Assembly (NCBI GenBank): GCA_902464645.1
Contig: CABQKL010000105.1
Span: forward strand, 1 to 6,038
DNA: 6,038 nucleotides
DNA from: an uncultured Collinsella sp.
GTDB lineage: Bacteria > Actinomycetota > Coriobacteriia > Coriobacteriales > Coriobacteriaceae
Direction: 5' to 3'
Below, piece after piece: positions 1-6,033 of this stretch. Position 1 is the first letter of the stretch, and each line of letters starts with the position of its first letter. The position numbers and the translations under genes are program-made. The notes beneath the pieces are model-generated. The model did no database searches. It had not been told where the DNA came from and saw only the letters and a list, made by a program, of their open reading frames with translations.

Positions 1-59
1 GCCGGCGTAATGCCGGTGTTCTGCAGCAGGTGGTTAATATAGTTCTGGGTGTTCGCCAT
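1..59 (-). CDS. N-terminal fragment of an unidentified gene, cut by the window edge
   Basis: Only 19 full codons and two bases of the next lie inside the window. They read leftward from an ATG at 59-57 and begin MANTQNYINHLL. The frame stays open to the window edge. A GGAG Shine-Dalgarno sequence (minus strand, 68-65) sits five bases before the ATG, which is the main support that this is a real start. There are too few residues to assign a family, and no signal peptide is evident in what is visible: the stretch is polar, with Asn and Gln. The gene is divergent from the WYL regulator operon and shares its intergenic region, so it is a possible target of those regulators. That is inference from position only. 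Confidence 0.6.
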   Translation of the reverse strand, partial: MANTQNYINHLLQNTGITP

Positions 60-64
60 GTGCG

Positions 65-68
65 CTCC
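65..68 (-). promoter_or_regulatory. Ribosome binding site GGAG of the leftward partial gene
   Basis: The minus strand reads GGAGCGCACATG: a GGAG core and then five bases before the ATG at 59. This is a good match and good spacing, and it fixes the start of the truncated leftward gene. Confidence 0.6.
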
Positions 69-153
69 ACATCCATAATCCGACAAATAGGCCCAATGCA
101 TGCACATTAGAACCGTATATAGTCGAAAGTATACCCCGAGCGAGCGCAAACGA

Positions 154-163
154 CCGAATTCGG
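154..163. repeat. 10-base perfect palindrome, possible operator
   Basis: CCGAATTCGG reads the same on both strands. It lies about 90-100 bases before the likely start of the first WYL gene and just upstream of the candidate promoter at 170-198. A regulator binding here could control either divergent gene. A 10-base palindrome can arise by chance, and no second copy was noticed in the window. Confidence 0.25.
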
Positions 164-169
164 GGCATC

Positions 170-198
170 TTAACGCCGCGAGCGAACAAGGATATAGC
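170..198 (+). promoter_or_regulatory. Candidate sigma-70-type promoter of the WYL operon
   Basis: TTAACG (170-175) and TATAGC (193-198) are separated by exactly 17 bases, and each matches four of six consensus positions (TTGACA and TATAAT). A start of transcription near 205 would give a leader of about 50 bases before the ATG at 257. The spacing is ideal but both hexamers are imperfect, so this is a guess by eye. The plus-strand TATAGT at 118-123 is an alternative -10 with no clear -35. Confidence 0.3.
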
Positions 199-247
199 CT
201 AATCTCCATATCGGACTAAAATCATGGCATCAAACACCTTCCCATGC

Positions 248-252
248 GAGGA
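248..252 (+). promoter_or_regulatory. Ribosome binding site that favours the start at 257
   Basis: GAGGA is followed by four bases (ttct) and then the ATG at 257-259. The in-frame upstream ATG at 224 is preceded only by a weak CGGA and an A-rich stretch. This contrast is why the shorter protein start is preferred. Confidence 0.5.
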
Positions 253-256
253 TTCT

Positions 257-1279
257 ATGACGGCAAGCGATACAACCGTAACGAATAAAAAGGGGGCGCC
301 GGGGCCCGATTTCGACAAGACCGCCCAGCGCATCCTCAATCTGTTCTTTGTCCTTAACAGCTCTCCCGAGCCACTGACCACAGAGCAAATTGTCCTGGAT
401 TCCGATCTTGGCTATGGATCGGGCAATATCGACTCGGACAAGCGCAAGTTTCGCCGCGATCGCGAAAAACTCCTCGAACGCGGAATCACGATCAAAGAAG
501 TCCGCGCAGCAGGCGCCCAAGAAACCGAAGAAAGCGCGTGGACCATCGATCGCGAGCACACGTTTGCGGCCGGTGGCCTCATCACTGCAGACGACGCGGA
601 CATCTTGCTCGACGCTATCGACCAGACCCTTGCGACCGGTTCGGCCGCGTTTGCCACGCCGCTTGCAGACATACGCTCCAAGATCGCCTACCTCACTGGC
701 GCATCGACCGCAGAAGAACCTCCCGCCCGTCGCTCGCCTGCCGTCGATGCGGTGTGGAGCGCTTTTGCCGAACGCTGCGCGCTGCGCTTTTTGTATCAAA
801 ACGGGCGCGGAGAGCAAAAAGAACGCACCGTCTGCGTGTACGGCATGTTCGAGCACGAGGGCGTGGCGTATTTTTGCGGACTCGACAACGCCACCGACGA
901 AATTAGGACGTTTCGCTGCGACCGTATCGTTCGCGCATGGCGCCCCTCGAAGTCCTACTCCATCCCTGCCGACTTCAACCTGAACGATCGCCTGTTCTTT
1001 GAGTTTGATTTCGCCGATTGCAGGCCCGTTATGGCGACCTTTTCGTTTGCCCCGCAAGCCCAGGCCGACATGGTCAGCGGCCTTACGCGGGGTCGCGGAG
1101 AGCTCACACGCACCGAAGAGGGTTGGACCTGGACCGTCAGCGTGCGCAATCTTAATGCCGCCGCCTCGTTTTGCATGGAGCACGCCATGGACGGCATGAG
1201 ACCCGTTGCCCCCGATGCACTTAAACTGGCGTGGAACCACCTCATCGAAAGGACGGTGCACGAGCATGCCCGCGCGTAA
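257..1279 (+). CDS. WYL-domain transcriptional regulator, first of a PafB/PafC-like pair
   Basis: The protein has 340 residues from the ATG at 257; an in-frame ATG at 224 would add 11 residues but has a poorer ribosome binding site. It is a predicted cytoplasmic DNA-binding regulator. Residues 20-98 form a winged-helix region, with a basic recognition-helix-like segment KRKFRRDREKLLERGI at 62-77 and a wing ending near WTID. Residues 160-230 form the WYL domain, recognised by the ALRFLY strand, the position normally holding W-Y-L (here A-Y-F, 204-206) and the conserved TFRCDRI (218-224). Residues 255-340 look like the C-terminal extension (WCX) of PafB/PafC-type proteins. The next gene starts inside this one by 14 bases, so the two are almost certainly co-translated and may form a heterodimer. 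WYL domains are known or proposed to sense ligands such as nucleic acids; the ligand here is unknown. Family assignment is strong; equivalence to PafB is inferred from the tandem arrangement. Confidence 0.92.
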   Translation: MTASDTTVTNKKGAPGPDFDKTAQRILNLFFVLNSSPEPLTTEQIVLDSDLGYGSGNIDSDKRKFRRDREKLLERGITIKEVRAAGAQETEESAWTIDREHTFAAGGLITADDADILLDAIDQTLATGSAAFATPLADIRSKIAYLTGASTAEEPPARRSPAVDAVWSAFAERCALRFLYQNGRGEQKERTVCVYGMFEHEGVAYFCGLDNATDEIRTFRCDRIVRAWRPSKSYSIPADFNLNDRLFFEFDFADCRPVMATFSFAPQAQADMVSGLTRGRGELTRTEEGWTWTVSVRNLNAAASFCMEHAMDGMRPVAPDALKLAWNHLIERTVHEHARA

Positions 1280-2183
1280 ACTCACCAGCGAGCAAAGGCT
1301 CTCGCGTGCGATTGACATCATGGAGGCCCTCTACGCTGCCGGCAAGACCGGCATGACACGAGGGGATATCTGCAGCCGTTTTGATATCACGGGTGCGGCG
1401 CTCGATGAAATTATCGATATCGTCTCGACCCTCGCTGACCGTGAGTCGGGCGCACGCATCATCTGCGAACGCCGCGGCGAGCGCATCATCCTGACAGGTG
1501 ATGCGGGGCGTGTGCTGCCCTTGCGCCTAAGTGCCGCCGAAGGCGCCGTGCTCAATCACGAACTCGAATCGATGGGAATCGACTCTCGGGCAGCAGAGCG
1601 TATCCGACATGCCCTCCTACCCGAGGAACTCGGCTACAACCAGCGCGTCGTCGATACCGTTGCCCGAGGATCGCACTGGCAACAGCTGAACTGCGCGATT
1701 CAAGACGGCGTTCGATGCCGCATCACCTACCGTTCGATGGACGACGCACGGGCGCGCGAGCGTCTCATCGACCCCCTGCGCATCGCGACACATGGTGATC
1801 AAACCTACCTGATTGCCTGGGATGTCGAAGTTGACGAGCAGCGCTCCTACCGCATGGACAAAATCGAGGGCCTTGCCTTCACCGACGATTCCGTGGAGCG
1901 CCACACGCCCGCGTCCGCATCCCTCCACGAATCCCTTTCCCATGCGGAACAGAGCGCAAAACTCCTCATGCCGCTCGACATGGCAGAGCGCCTAGACTGG
2001 GCCGGCATCATGTCGATTGAGCCAAACGGGACAGACATGGCAACGGTGACCGTGCGTTATGGGTCAGAGCACTGGCTGTTCTGTCAGATAATCGCAGCGG
2101 GCGGAGCCATCCGCATACTGGATGACCCCGCCTTGGCAAAGCGTCTATGCGATATGGCGAAGAGCCTGACCTGCCCGCTTTAA
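1266..2183 (+). CDS. WYL-domain transcriptional regulator, second of a PafB/PafC-like pair
   Basis: The protein has 305 residues from the ATG at 1266. The frame is open further upstream to 1206, but the extra 20 residues would lie over the end of the preceding gene and do not look like family sequence. A GAAAGGA (1247-1253) lies 12 bases before the ATG, rather far, so translation probably relies on coupling through the 14-base overlap. Residues 8-78 form a winged-helix region starting SEQRLSRAIDIMEAL. The WYL domain is at about 138-206, with TYLIAW (180-185, T replacing the W of the WYL triad) and RSYRMDKI (193-200). A C-terminal WCX-like region follows to the end. It is the same architecture as its upstream neighbour but clearly diverged in sequence, as expected for an old PafB/PafC-type duplication and not a recent copy. 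The stop codon overlaps the stop of the convergent dinG-like gene. Predicted role: partner subunit of a heteromeric regulator, possibly for DNA damage genes. Confidence 0.91.
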   Translation: MPARKLTSEQRLSRAIDIMEALYAAGKTGMTRGDICSRFDITGAALDEIIDIVSTLADRESGARIICERRGERIILTGDAGRVLPLRLSAAEGAVLNHELESMGIDSRAAERIRHALLPEELGYNQRVVDTVARGSHWQQLNCAIQDGVRCRITYRSMDDARARERLIDPLRIATHGDQTYLIAWDVEVDEQRSYRMDKIEGLAFTDDSVERHTPASASLHESLSHAEQSAKLLMPLDMAERLDWAGIMSIEPNGTDMATVTVRYGSEHWLFCQIIAAGGAIRILDDPALAKRLCDMAKSLTCPL

Positions 2184-5074
2184 CGGCGTCTCTCGTGGCG
2201 CGCACGCCACAGCTGCAAATAATGACCGATCTGTGCCGACTCGATACGCTGGTAGGAAGTCGTAGGCAGCGACGTCAAGAACTTCTTGCCGTAGCCCTTT
2301 GTCACCAAACGCGGATCTGCCAAGATAAGCACGCCGCAATCAGTCGACGAGCGAATGAGACGGCCGGCGGCTTGCTTGACTTCGAGCACCGCCTCGGGCA
2401 GCGAGTAGCGCGCCCAAGCGCGGTCTTCGCGCAGGTTGCGCTCGCACGAAAGAGGATCCGTGGGGCTCGAGAACGGCAGCTTGGGGATAATGACGCAGCG
2501 CAGCGTCTCGCCGCTGGCGTCAAAGCCCTCCCAAAAGGCCTTGAGTGCAAAGAGCGATGAGGTCGGCTCGTTGATAAACCGATCGCGCAGGCGACGCGGG
2601 GACGAGTTGCGCTGTTGACAATTGAGCTCCAGGCCCGCTCGCGCCAATTTGGGCTCGACACGGGCATACAGGTCCTCCATATCGCGCCTGTTAGTGAACA
2701 GCGTAAGCACCGATCCACCCATGGCGAGATGGGCATCGACCAGTACGCACTCGAGCGCTGACAGATAGCGCTCGCGATCGCGCGGATCGGGAATGTCCCC
2801 CGCCACGACCACGGCCATATTCGAGTCAAAGTCATAGCTCGAATCCAGGTGCAGCGATGAGGATGTCGACGCACCAATGCGATCGAGGCCGACAGCATGG
2901 TTGAAATGCTCAAAGCTCTTGGACACCGTCATGGTCGCCGAAGCGAAGATGGCCGTGTGCACCTCGGGCAGCCACTCGTTCGCCAGGGCCTCGCCGATAT
3001 CGATGCGCTCAGCGGTCATAGACTCCCCGCCCGCTCGCAGCCGGCGGTTAACCTGCAATGAGTACACATAGTGCTCATCCGTACCCTCAATGATGAGCTT
3101 GAGATTCTCGACCAACTCGTGAAGACGGCGCGAAATCTCGCCCAGGTCGACGACGACCTCAGGCTTATCGGCAGCGACGGCTTGCACCAGCGCGTCTACG
3201 CTTTTATCCGCTTGGTCCAGCGCATCAATTGCGGTATGGGCCGACTGCAAAAAATCGTGCCAGTCATCCGACTCGCGCAGCTCGGGGCCAATCCACAGAT
3301 TCGCGTTGTCATAGCCCCCGCGGGCACGGCGGCCAAGCTCGCGCACGCCATCGAACACATCGGCAATCGCCATGCTCGCGCGGGCAACCGTCGACGTCGC
3401 CTTGGCAGTGAGTCCCAGGTAGAGCGTGGAGCCCTCGGAAGTGGCCAGGTCACGAGAAACCTGACTCAGCGCACCGGCACTCGATCCGCCCAAGCGCTCA
3501 AACAGCACGCGCGACTCATCGGCCGAAACCACGCGCGCCCATTGGCGACGGGCCTCGCGCTCGATAGAATGGGCCTCATCGACCACCCAGTGACGAATCG
3601 GAGGCAAAATCCTTCCCTCGGCGGCCACGTTGCGGAACAGTAGGGAATGGTTGGTGACCACCACGTCGGCATGTGCAGCACGGCGACGTGCCCCGTGGAC
3701 CAGGCATTTGTCAGGGAAGAACGGACACAGACGGCGTGCACACTCGCGCGAAGCCGTCGTAAAGTCGGGACGGTTGACGCTGCGCCAGCGAATGCCAAGT
3801 GAATCGAGGTCTCCATCGGCAGATTGGCACACATACGCCATAATCACCGCAACCGCTGTGAGCGTGTCAGCAGGATCGCGCTTGGTGGTAATCTCAACCT
3901 GACCACGGCTCATGCGCTCGAGCTTGCGCAGGCACGGATAGTGGTCATAGCCCTTGAGTGCACGAAATGACAGGCCCCCGTCCAGCTGTTCGGCGAGCTT
4001 TGGCAGCTCATGGTACATAAGCTGGTCGGCAAGATTATTCGATTTGGTCGCAATGCCAACGGTAATGTTGTTTCGGCGGGCGGCCTCGGCAAAGGGCACG
4101 AGATAGGCCATCGACTTACCGACGCCCGTGCCCGCCTCGATCACGCGATGGGTACCCGTGACCAGCGCATCGCGCACCTCAACCGCCATCGCGATCTGCT
4201 CGTCGCGCGGCTCATAGGTGGGGTACATACGATTGACCAGGCCGCCGGGGGCGTAATCTGCCTCGATCTCTTCACGGCTCGGCATCTTAAGGACCGACAG
4301 CTCGTCCGCATCAACGCGATCGTCCGCGCGATCGGCCTTGAGCACATCGGCACGAGCGGCGCTGAGCGAAAATATCGAACCCGGGTTCTGGCCAGCCAAA
4401 AAAGAAAAAATGGGACGATAGGACCAAGGCACGTCCGCGTGCATGTCCGCCAAGCGCGCCATAAGGCCCGAAGGCAGGTCGGTAAGTGCGACCAGCAGCA
4501 CGCGCCACACACCGCACAGGGCATCAACGTCTGCATTCGCACGGTGCGATACCGAATCGCACCCAAACAAGTCGGCCATAAAGGACAGTTTGTGCGATGT
4601 CAGGCGCGGAAGCGCAATGCGTGATAGCGCCAGCGAATCGATCCAGATATCACTCACGTTGACGCCGCCTTTGACCGATTCGATAAACGACCGGTCAAAC
4701 GTGGCGTTATGTGCGATAACAGGACAGCCGCCCACAAAGTCGGCGAGTGCCGCGACGGCCTCGACGGCCGACGGGGCATCTGCCACATCGGCGTTCGTAA
4801 TACTCGTGAGCTCGGTAATCTCTGCAGGAATCAGCTGCTTGGGATGCACGAACGTATCGAAGCGGTCAATGACCTCGCGGCCCGAAAGACGGGCCGCGGA
4901 AATCTCAATTAACTCGTTGTCCTGCACCGAAAGACCCGTGGTCTCGGTATCGAGGACGATTACATCCTCCTCGATGAGGCCAAACGACTGCGTCTTGGCG
5001 CGCTCGGCGAGCGTGGCATAAGAATCGATGACAAACTGCGGCGTTCCAGGAGATACGGCGTCCTCGATTAGCAT
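2180..5074 (-). CDS. dinG: DinG-family ATP-dependent DNA helicase fused to a DnaQ-like 3'-5' exonuclease
   Basis: The protein has 964 residues from the ATG at 5074, which overlaps the ddl stop (ATGCTAA). A GTG at 5119 would add 15 residues but lacks a ribosome binding site. Residues 36-200 are a DEDDh exonuclease with all motifs: DTETTG (42-47), HNATFD (122-127) and HRANAD (177-182). After a linker comes a superfamily 2, XPD/DinG-type helicase: YEPRDEQ (287-293), Walker A EAGTGVGKS (313-321), DEAH (499-502), FASATM (710-715), FWEGFDASG (847-855) and QAAGRLIR (901-908). Cys381, Cys445, Cys450 and Cys457 (C-63-C-4-C-6-C) match the spacing of the 4Fe-4S cluster of E. coli DinG, so helicase activity is likely. 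The Bacillus and Staphylococcus fusions, by contrast, are described as lacking the cluster and acting as nucleases. Residues 505-705 correspond to an Arch-like insertion. The tail is basic (RARHERRR). Predicted role: unwinding and trimming DNA, R-loops or forks during repair. It is co-transcribed with ddl and convergent with the WYL pair. Confidence 0.95.
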   Translation of the reverse strand: MLIEDAVSPGTPQFVIDSYATLAERAKTQSFGLIEEDVIVLDTETTGLSVQDNELIEISAARLSGREVIDRFDTFVHPKQLIPAEITELTSITNADVADAPSAVEAVAALADFVGGCPVIAHNATFDRSFIESVKGGVNVSDIWIDSLALSRIALPRLTSHKLSFMADLFGCDSVSHRANADVDALCGVWRVLLVALTDLPSGLMARLADMHADVPWSYRPIFSFLAGQNPGSIFSLSAARADVLKADRADDRVDADELSVLKMPSREEIEADYAPGGLVNRMYPTYEPRDEQIAMAVEVRDALVTGTHRVIEAGTGVGKSMAYLVPFAEAARRNNITVGIATKSNNLADQLMYHELPKLAEQLDGGLSFRALKGYDHYPCLRKLERMSRGQVEITTKRDPADTLTAVAVIMAYVCQSADGDLDSLGIRWRSVNRPDFTTASRECARRLCPFFPDKCLVHGARRRAAHADVVVTNHSLLFRNVAAEGRILPPIRHWVVDEAHSIEREARRQWARVVSADESRVLFERLGGSSAGALSQVSRDLATSEGSTLYLGLTAKATSTVARASMAIADVFDGVRELGRRARGGYDNANLWIGPELRESDDWHDFLQSAHTAIDALDQADKSVDALVQAVAADKPEVVVDLGEISRRLHELVENLKLIIEGTDEHYVYSLQVNRRLRAGGESMTAERIDIGEALANEWLPEVHTAIFASATMTVSKSFEHFNHAVGLDRIGASTSSSLHLDSSYDFDSNMAVVVAGDIPDPRDRERYLSALECVLVDAHLAMGGSVLTLFTNRRDMEDLYARVEPKLARAGLELNCQQRNSSPRRLRDRFINEPTSSLFALKAFWEGFDASGETLRCVIIPKLPFSSPTDPLSCERNLREDRAWARYSLPEAVLEVKQAAGRLIRSSTDCGVLILADPRLVTKGYGKKFLTSLPTTSYQRIESAQIGHYLQLWRARHERRR
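2195..2210. other. Small GC hairpin at the convergent gene ends
   Basis: GTGGCG (2195-2200) and CGCCAC (2205-2210) form a perfect six-pair stem with the four-base loop CGCA. It lies 12 bases past the stop of the second WYL gene and inside the last codons of the dinG-like gene. No T-run follows on either strand, so it does not meet the usual rule for an intrinsic terminator. It could still pause polymerase or protect the 3' end of the WYL transcript. It also encodes part of the Arg-rich tail of the helicase, which may be its only reason to exist. Confidence 0.3.
4376..4389. other. Intragenic palindrome resembling a Gram-positive LexA box core
   Basis: Inside the dinG-like gene, 4377-4388 is the perfect palindrome GAACCCGGGTTC. 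It can be read as GAAC-N4-GTTC, the core of the LexA/DinR box of Gram-positive bacteria, and the flanking C at 4376 extends the match on the left. It lies in coding sequence for the linker between exonuclease and helicase. Operator function so far inside a gene is doubtful. In RNA it could form only a four-pair stem with a CCGG loop. Confidence 0.25.
4397..4410 (-). other. Candidate slippage/frameshift tract in the dinG linker
   Basis: The dinG sense strand reads TTTTTTCTTTTTTG, a strikingly T-rich run in a GC-rich gene, encoding Phe-Ser-Phe-Leu around residues 223-226. In the reading frame its second half is T TTT TTG (4403-4397), which fits the X XXY YYZ rule for -1 ribosomal frameshifting. 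A perfect palindrome begins eight bases downstream. After a -1 shift the new frame stops at 4313-4311, giving about 254 residues: the complete exonuclease plus a short new tail. After a +1 shift the frame stops at 4143-4141 (about 310 residues). Function is unproven; the run may simply encode a hydrophobic patch. Confidence 0.3.
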
Positions 5075-6033
5075 GCAACGCCCGCTCGACGGAGACCCAT
5101 ACGGATCAGGCTGTCGCACACCTGCGGGAACGTCATGTCGTCGGTATGGCGAATCTCATCGGGATACAGCGACGTATCGGTCATGCCGGGAATGGTATTG
5201 GTCTCGAGAATGACAGGACCGTCCTCGCTCACGATAAAGTCGCTGCGCGAGATACCCAGGCAGCCGAGTGCCTTATGGGCGGCACAGGCGAGCTCCTGGG
5301 CACGAGCGTAGTTCTCGGGCGAAATCTGCGCCGGAATGCGATGGATGTCCGTGGGGTCGACGTATTTCACATCCAGATCGTAGAACTCGCAGTCCTCAGG
5401 CTTGCGAATCTCCACAATCGGCAGCGCGCGCACGTCGTCCTCGCCATACACGCCCACGGTGATCTCGGTTCCCTCGATGCACTTTTCGACCAGCACCTTA
5501 TCGCCGTACTCAAAAGCCTTGGCGATTGCCGCCGGCAGCTCGGAAGGCTCGTGAACGAGCGAAATGCCGTAGCTAGAACCGTTGACAGCGGGCTTTACAA
5601 AGCAACGCTCGCCACAAACCTCGACGATACGATCGATATCGATCTCGTCGCCCGCCTCAAGCGCCAGGCCGGGGGCAATGGGGATGCCAGCCTTGGCATA
5701 CAGAAGCTTTGAAACCTCTTTATCGGCGCCACATGCGCTGGCGAGCACGCCCGACGCCGTGTAGGGGATACCCAGCGTCTCCATGGCCCCCTGCATGGCG
5801 CCATCCTCGCCGCCGGCGCCGTGCATGGCGATAAACGCCACGTCGAAGCCGCCCGTCGCCATGGTCACCATAAAGTCATCGGCGGCGGTGTCGAGCAGCT
5901 CCACCGAGGTGTAGCCGGCCTCCTTCAGTGCCACCACGACATTCTTTCCCGAATTGAGCGAAATCTCGCGTTCGGCGGAATGGCCGCCCGCCAAGACCGC
6001 TACGTGCATGTTCTCTAGGCTTTTACCCGGCAT
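5068..6033 (-). CDS. ddl: D-alanine--D-alanine ligase
   Basis: This cytoplasmic ATP-grasp enzyme joins two D-alanines for the peptidoglycan precursor UDP-MurNAc-pentapeptide. The 321-residue length is close to the 306 of E. coli DdlB. Family signatures occur in order: GGHSAEREISL (16-26), HGAGGEDG (71-78), YTASG (91-95), FVKPAVNGSSYG (145-156), VEKCIEGTE (182-190), VKY (222-224), SRSDF (262-266) and LETNTIPGM (276-284). The residues equivalent to the E. coli DdlB catalytic set Glu15, Ser150 and Tyr216 are present as Glu21, Ser153 and Tyr224, as are Arg263, Glu277 and Asn279. The Tyr and its preceding Lys indicate a D-Ala-adding enzyme, not a VanA-type D-lactate ligase. The ATG at 6033 is followed by another at 6009 (Met9), which fits the usual family N-terminus (MHVAVL). 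The upstream context is cut off, so the start is not settled. The next gene, dinG, begins within its last 7 bases. Confidence 0.96.
   Translation of the reverse strand: MPGKSLENMHVAVLAGGHSAEREISLNSGKNVVVALKEAGYTSVELLDTAADDFMVTMATGGFDVAFIAMHGAGGEDGAMQGAMETLGIPYTASGVLASACGADKEVSKLLYAKAGIPIAPGLALEAGDEIDIDRIVEVCGERCFVKPAVNGSSYGISLVHEPSELPAAIAKAFEYGDKVLVEKCIEGTEITVGVYGEDDVRALPIVEIRKPEDCEFYDLDVKYVDPTDIHRIPAQISPENYARAQELACAAHKALGCLGISRSDFIVSEDGPVILETNTIPGMTDTSLYPDEIRHTDDMTFPQVCDSLIRMGLRRAGVAC

Larger units (their letters stand above)
60..256. promoter_or_regulatory. Divergent intergenic/regulatory region between the leftward partial gene and the WYL operon
   Basis: This is the only intergenic stretch of any size in the window and is more AT-rich than the genes. 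It must carry promoters for both directions unless the left gene is transcribed otherwise. Visible symmetric elements are a perfect 8-base palindrome TGCATGCA (97-104), an interrupted repeat GTATA-N10-TATAC (115-119 and 130-134) and a perfect 10-base palindrome CCGAATTCGG (154-163). The heptamer GCGAGCG occurs at 140-146 and again at 178-184. TATA-like hexamers are present on both strands: TATAGT at 118-123 on the plus strand, TATACT at 133-128 and TATATA at 121-116 on the minus strand. None of the minus-strand hexamers has a convincing -35 box at normal spacing, so the leftward promoter is not assigned. Confidence 0.5.

Noticed and set aside
78..86. Minus-strand TTGTCGGAT, resembling the -35-like part (TTGTCRGTG) of the PafBC-dependent mycobacterial promoter
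   Set aside because: It is only about 20 bases before the ATG of the leftward gene. The matching TANNNT at the required distance is missing, and a -10 there would overlap the ribosome binding site.
134..165. CCCCGA ... TCGGGG inverted repeat as a possible hairpin or attenuator
   Set aside because: The stem is six pairs with a 20-base loop and no T-run follows. The inner palindrome at 154-163 is a simpler description.
287..296. A5G5 tract near the start of the first WYL gene as a phase-variable or slippery site
   Set aside because: Runs of five are short, the preceding base breaks the X XXY YYZ pattern, and the stretch encodes an ordinary flexible N-terminal segment (NKKGA).
230..1321. A 363-codon open frame on the minus strand opposite the first WYL gene
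   Set aside because: It lies wholly antisense to a gene with clear family motifs. Its translation shows no recognisable domain, and long antisense frames are common in GC-rich genes.
2195..2210. The GC hairpin as an intrinsic terminator for either operon
   Set aside because: No T-tract follows on either strand, and the hairpin is inside dinG coding sequence. It is kept only as a hairpin of unknown role.
3071..4624. Two plus-strand open frames of about 190 and 204 codons opposite dinG
   Set aside because: Both are antisense to well-supported helicase/exonuclease coding sequence, low in recognisable content and explained by GC bias.
5146..5712. A 188-codon plus-strand open frame opposite ddl
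   Set aside because: It is the antisense of conserved Ddl motifs, with no family signature or convincing start signal.
5068..6033. Vancomycin-resistance type (VanA/VanB-like) ligase
   Set aside because: The Lys-Tyr equivalent to E. coli DdlB Lys215-Tyr216 is present at 223-224, and no vanH or vanX-like gene is adjacent. The enzyme looks like a housekeeping Ddl.
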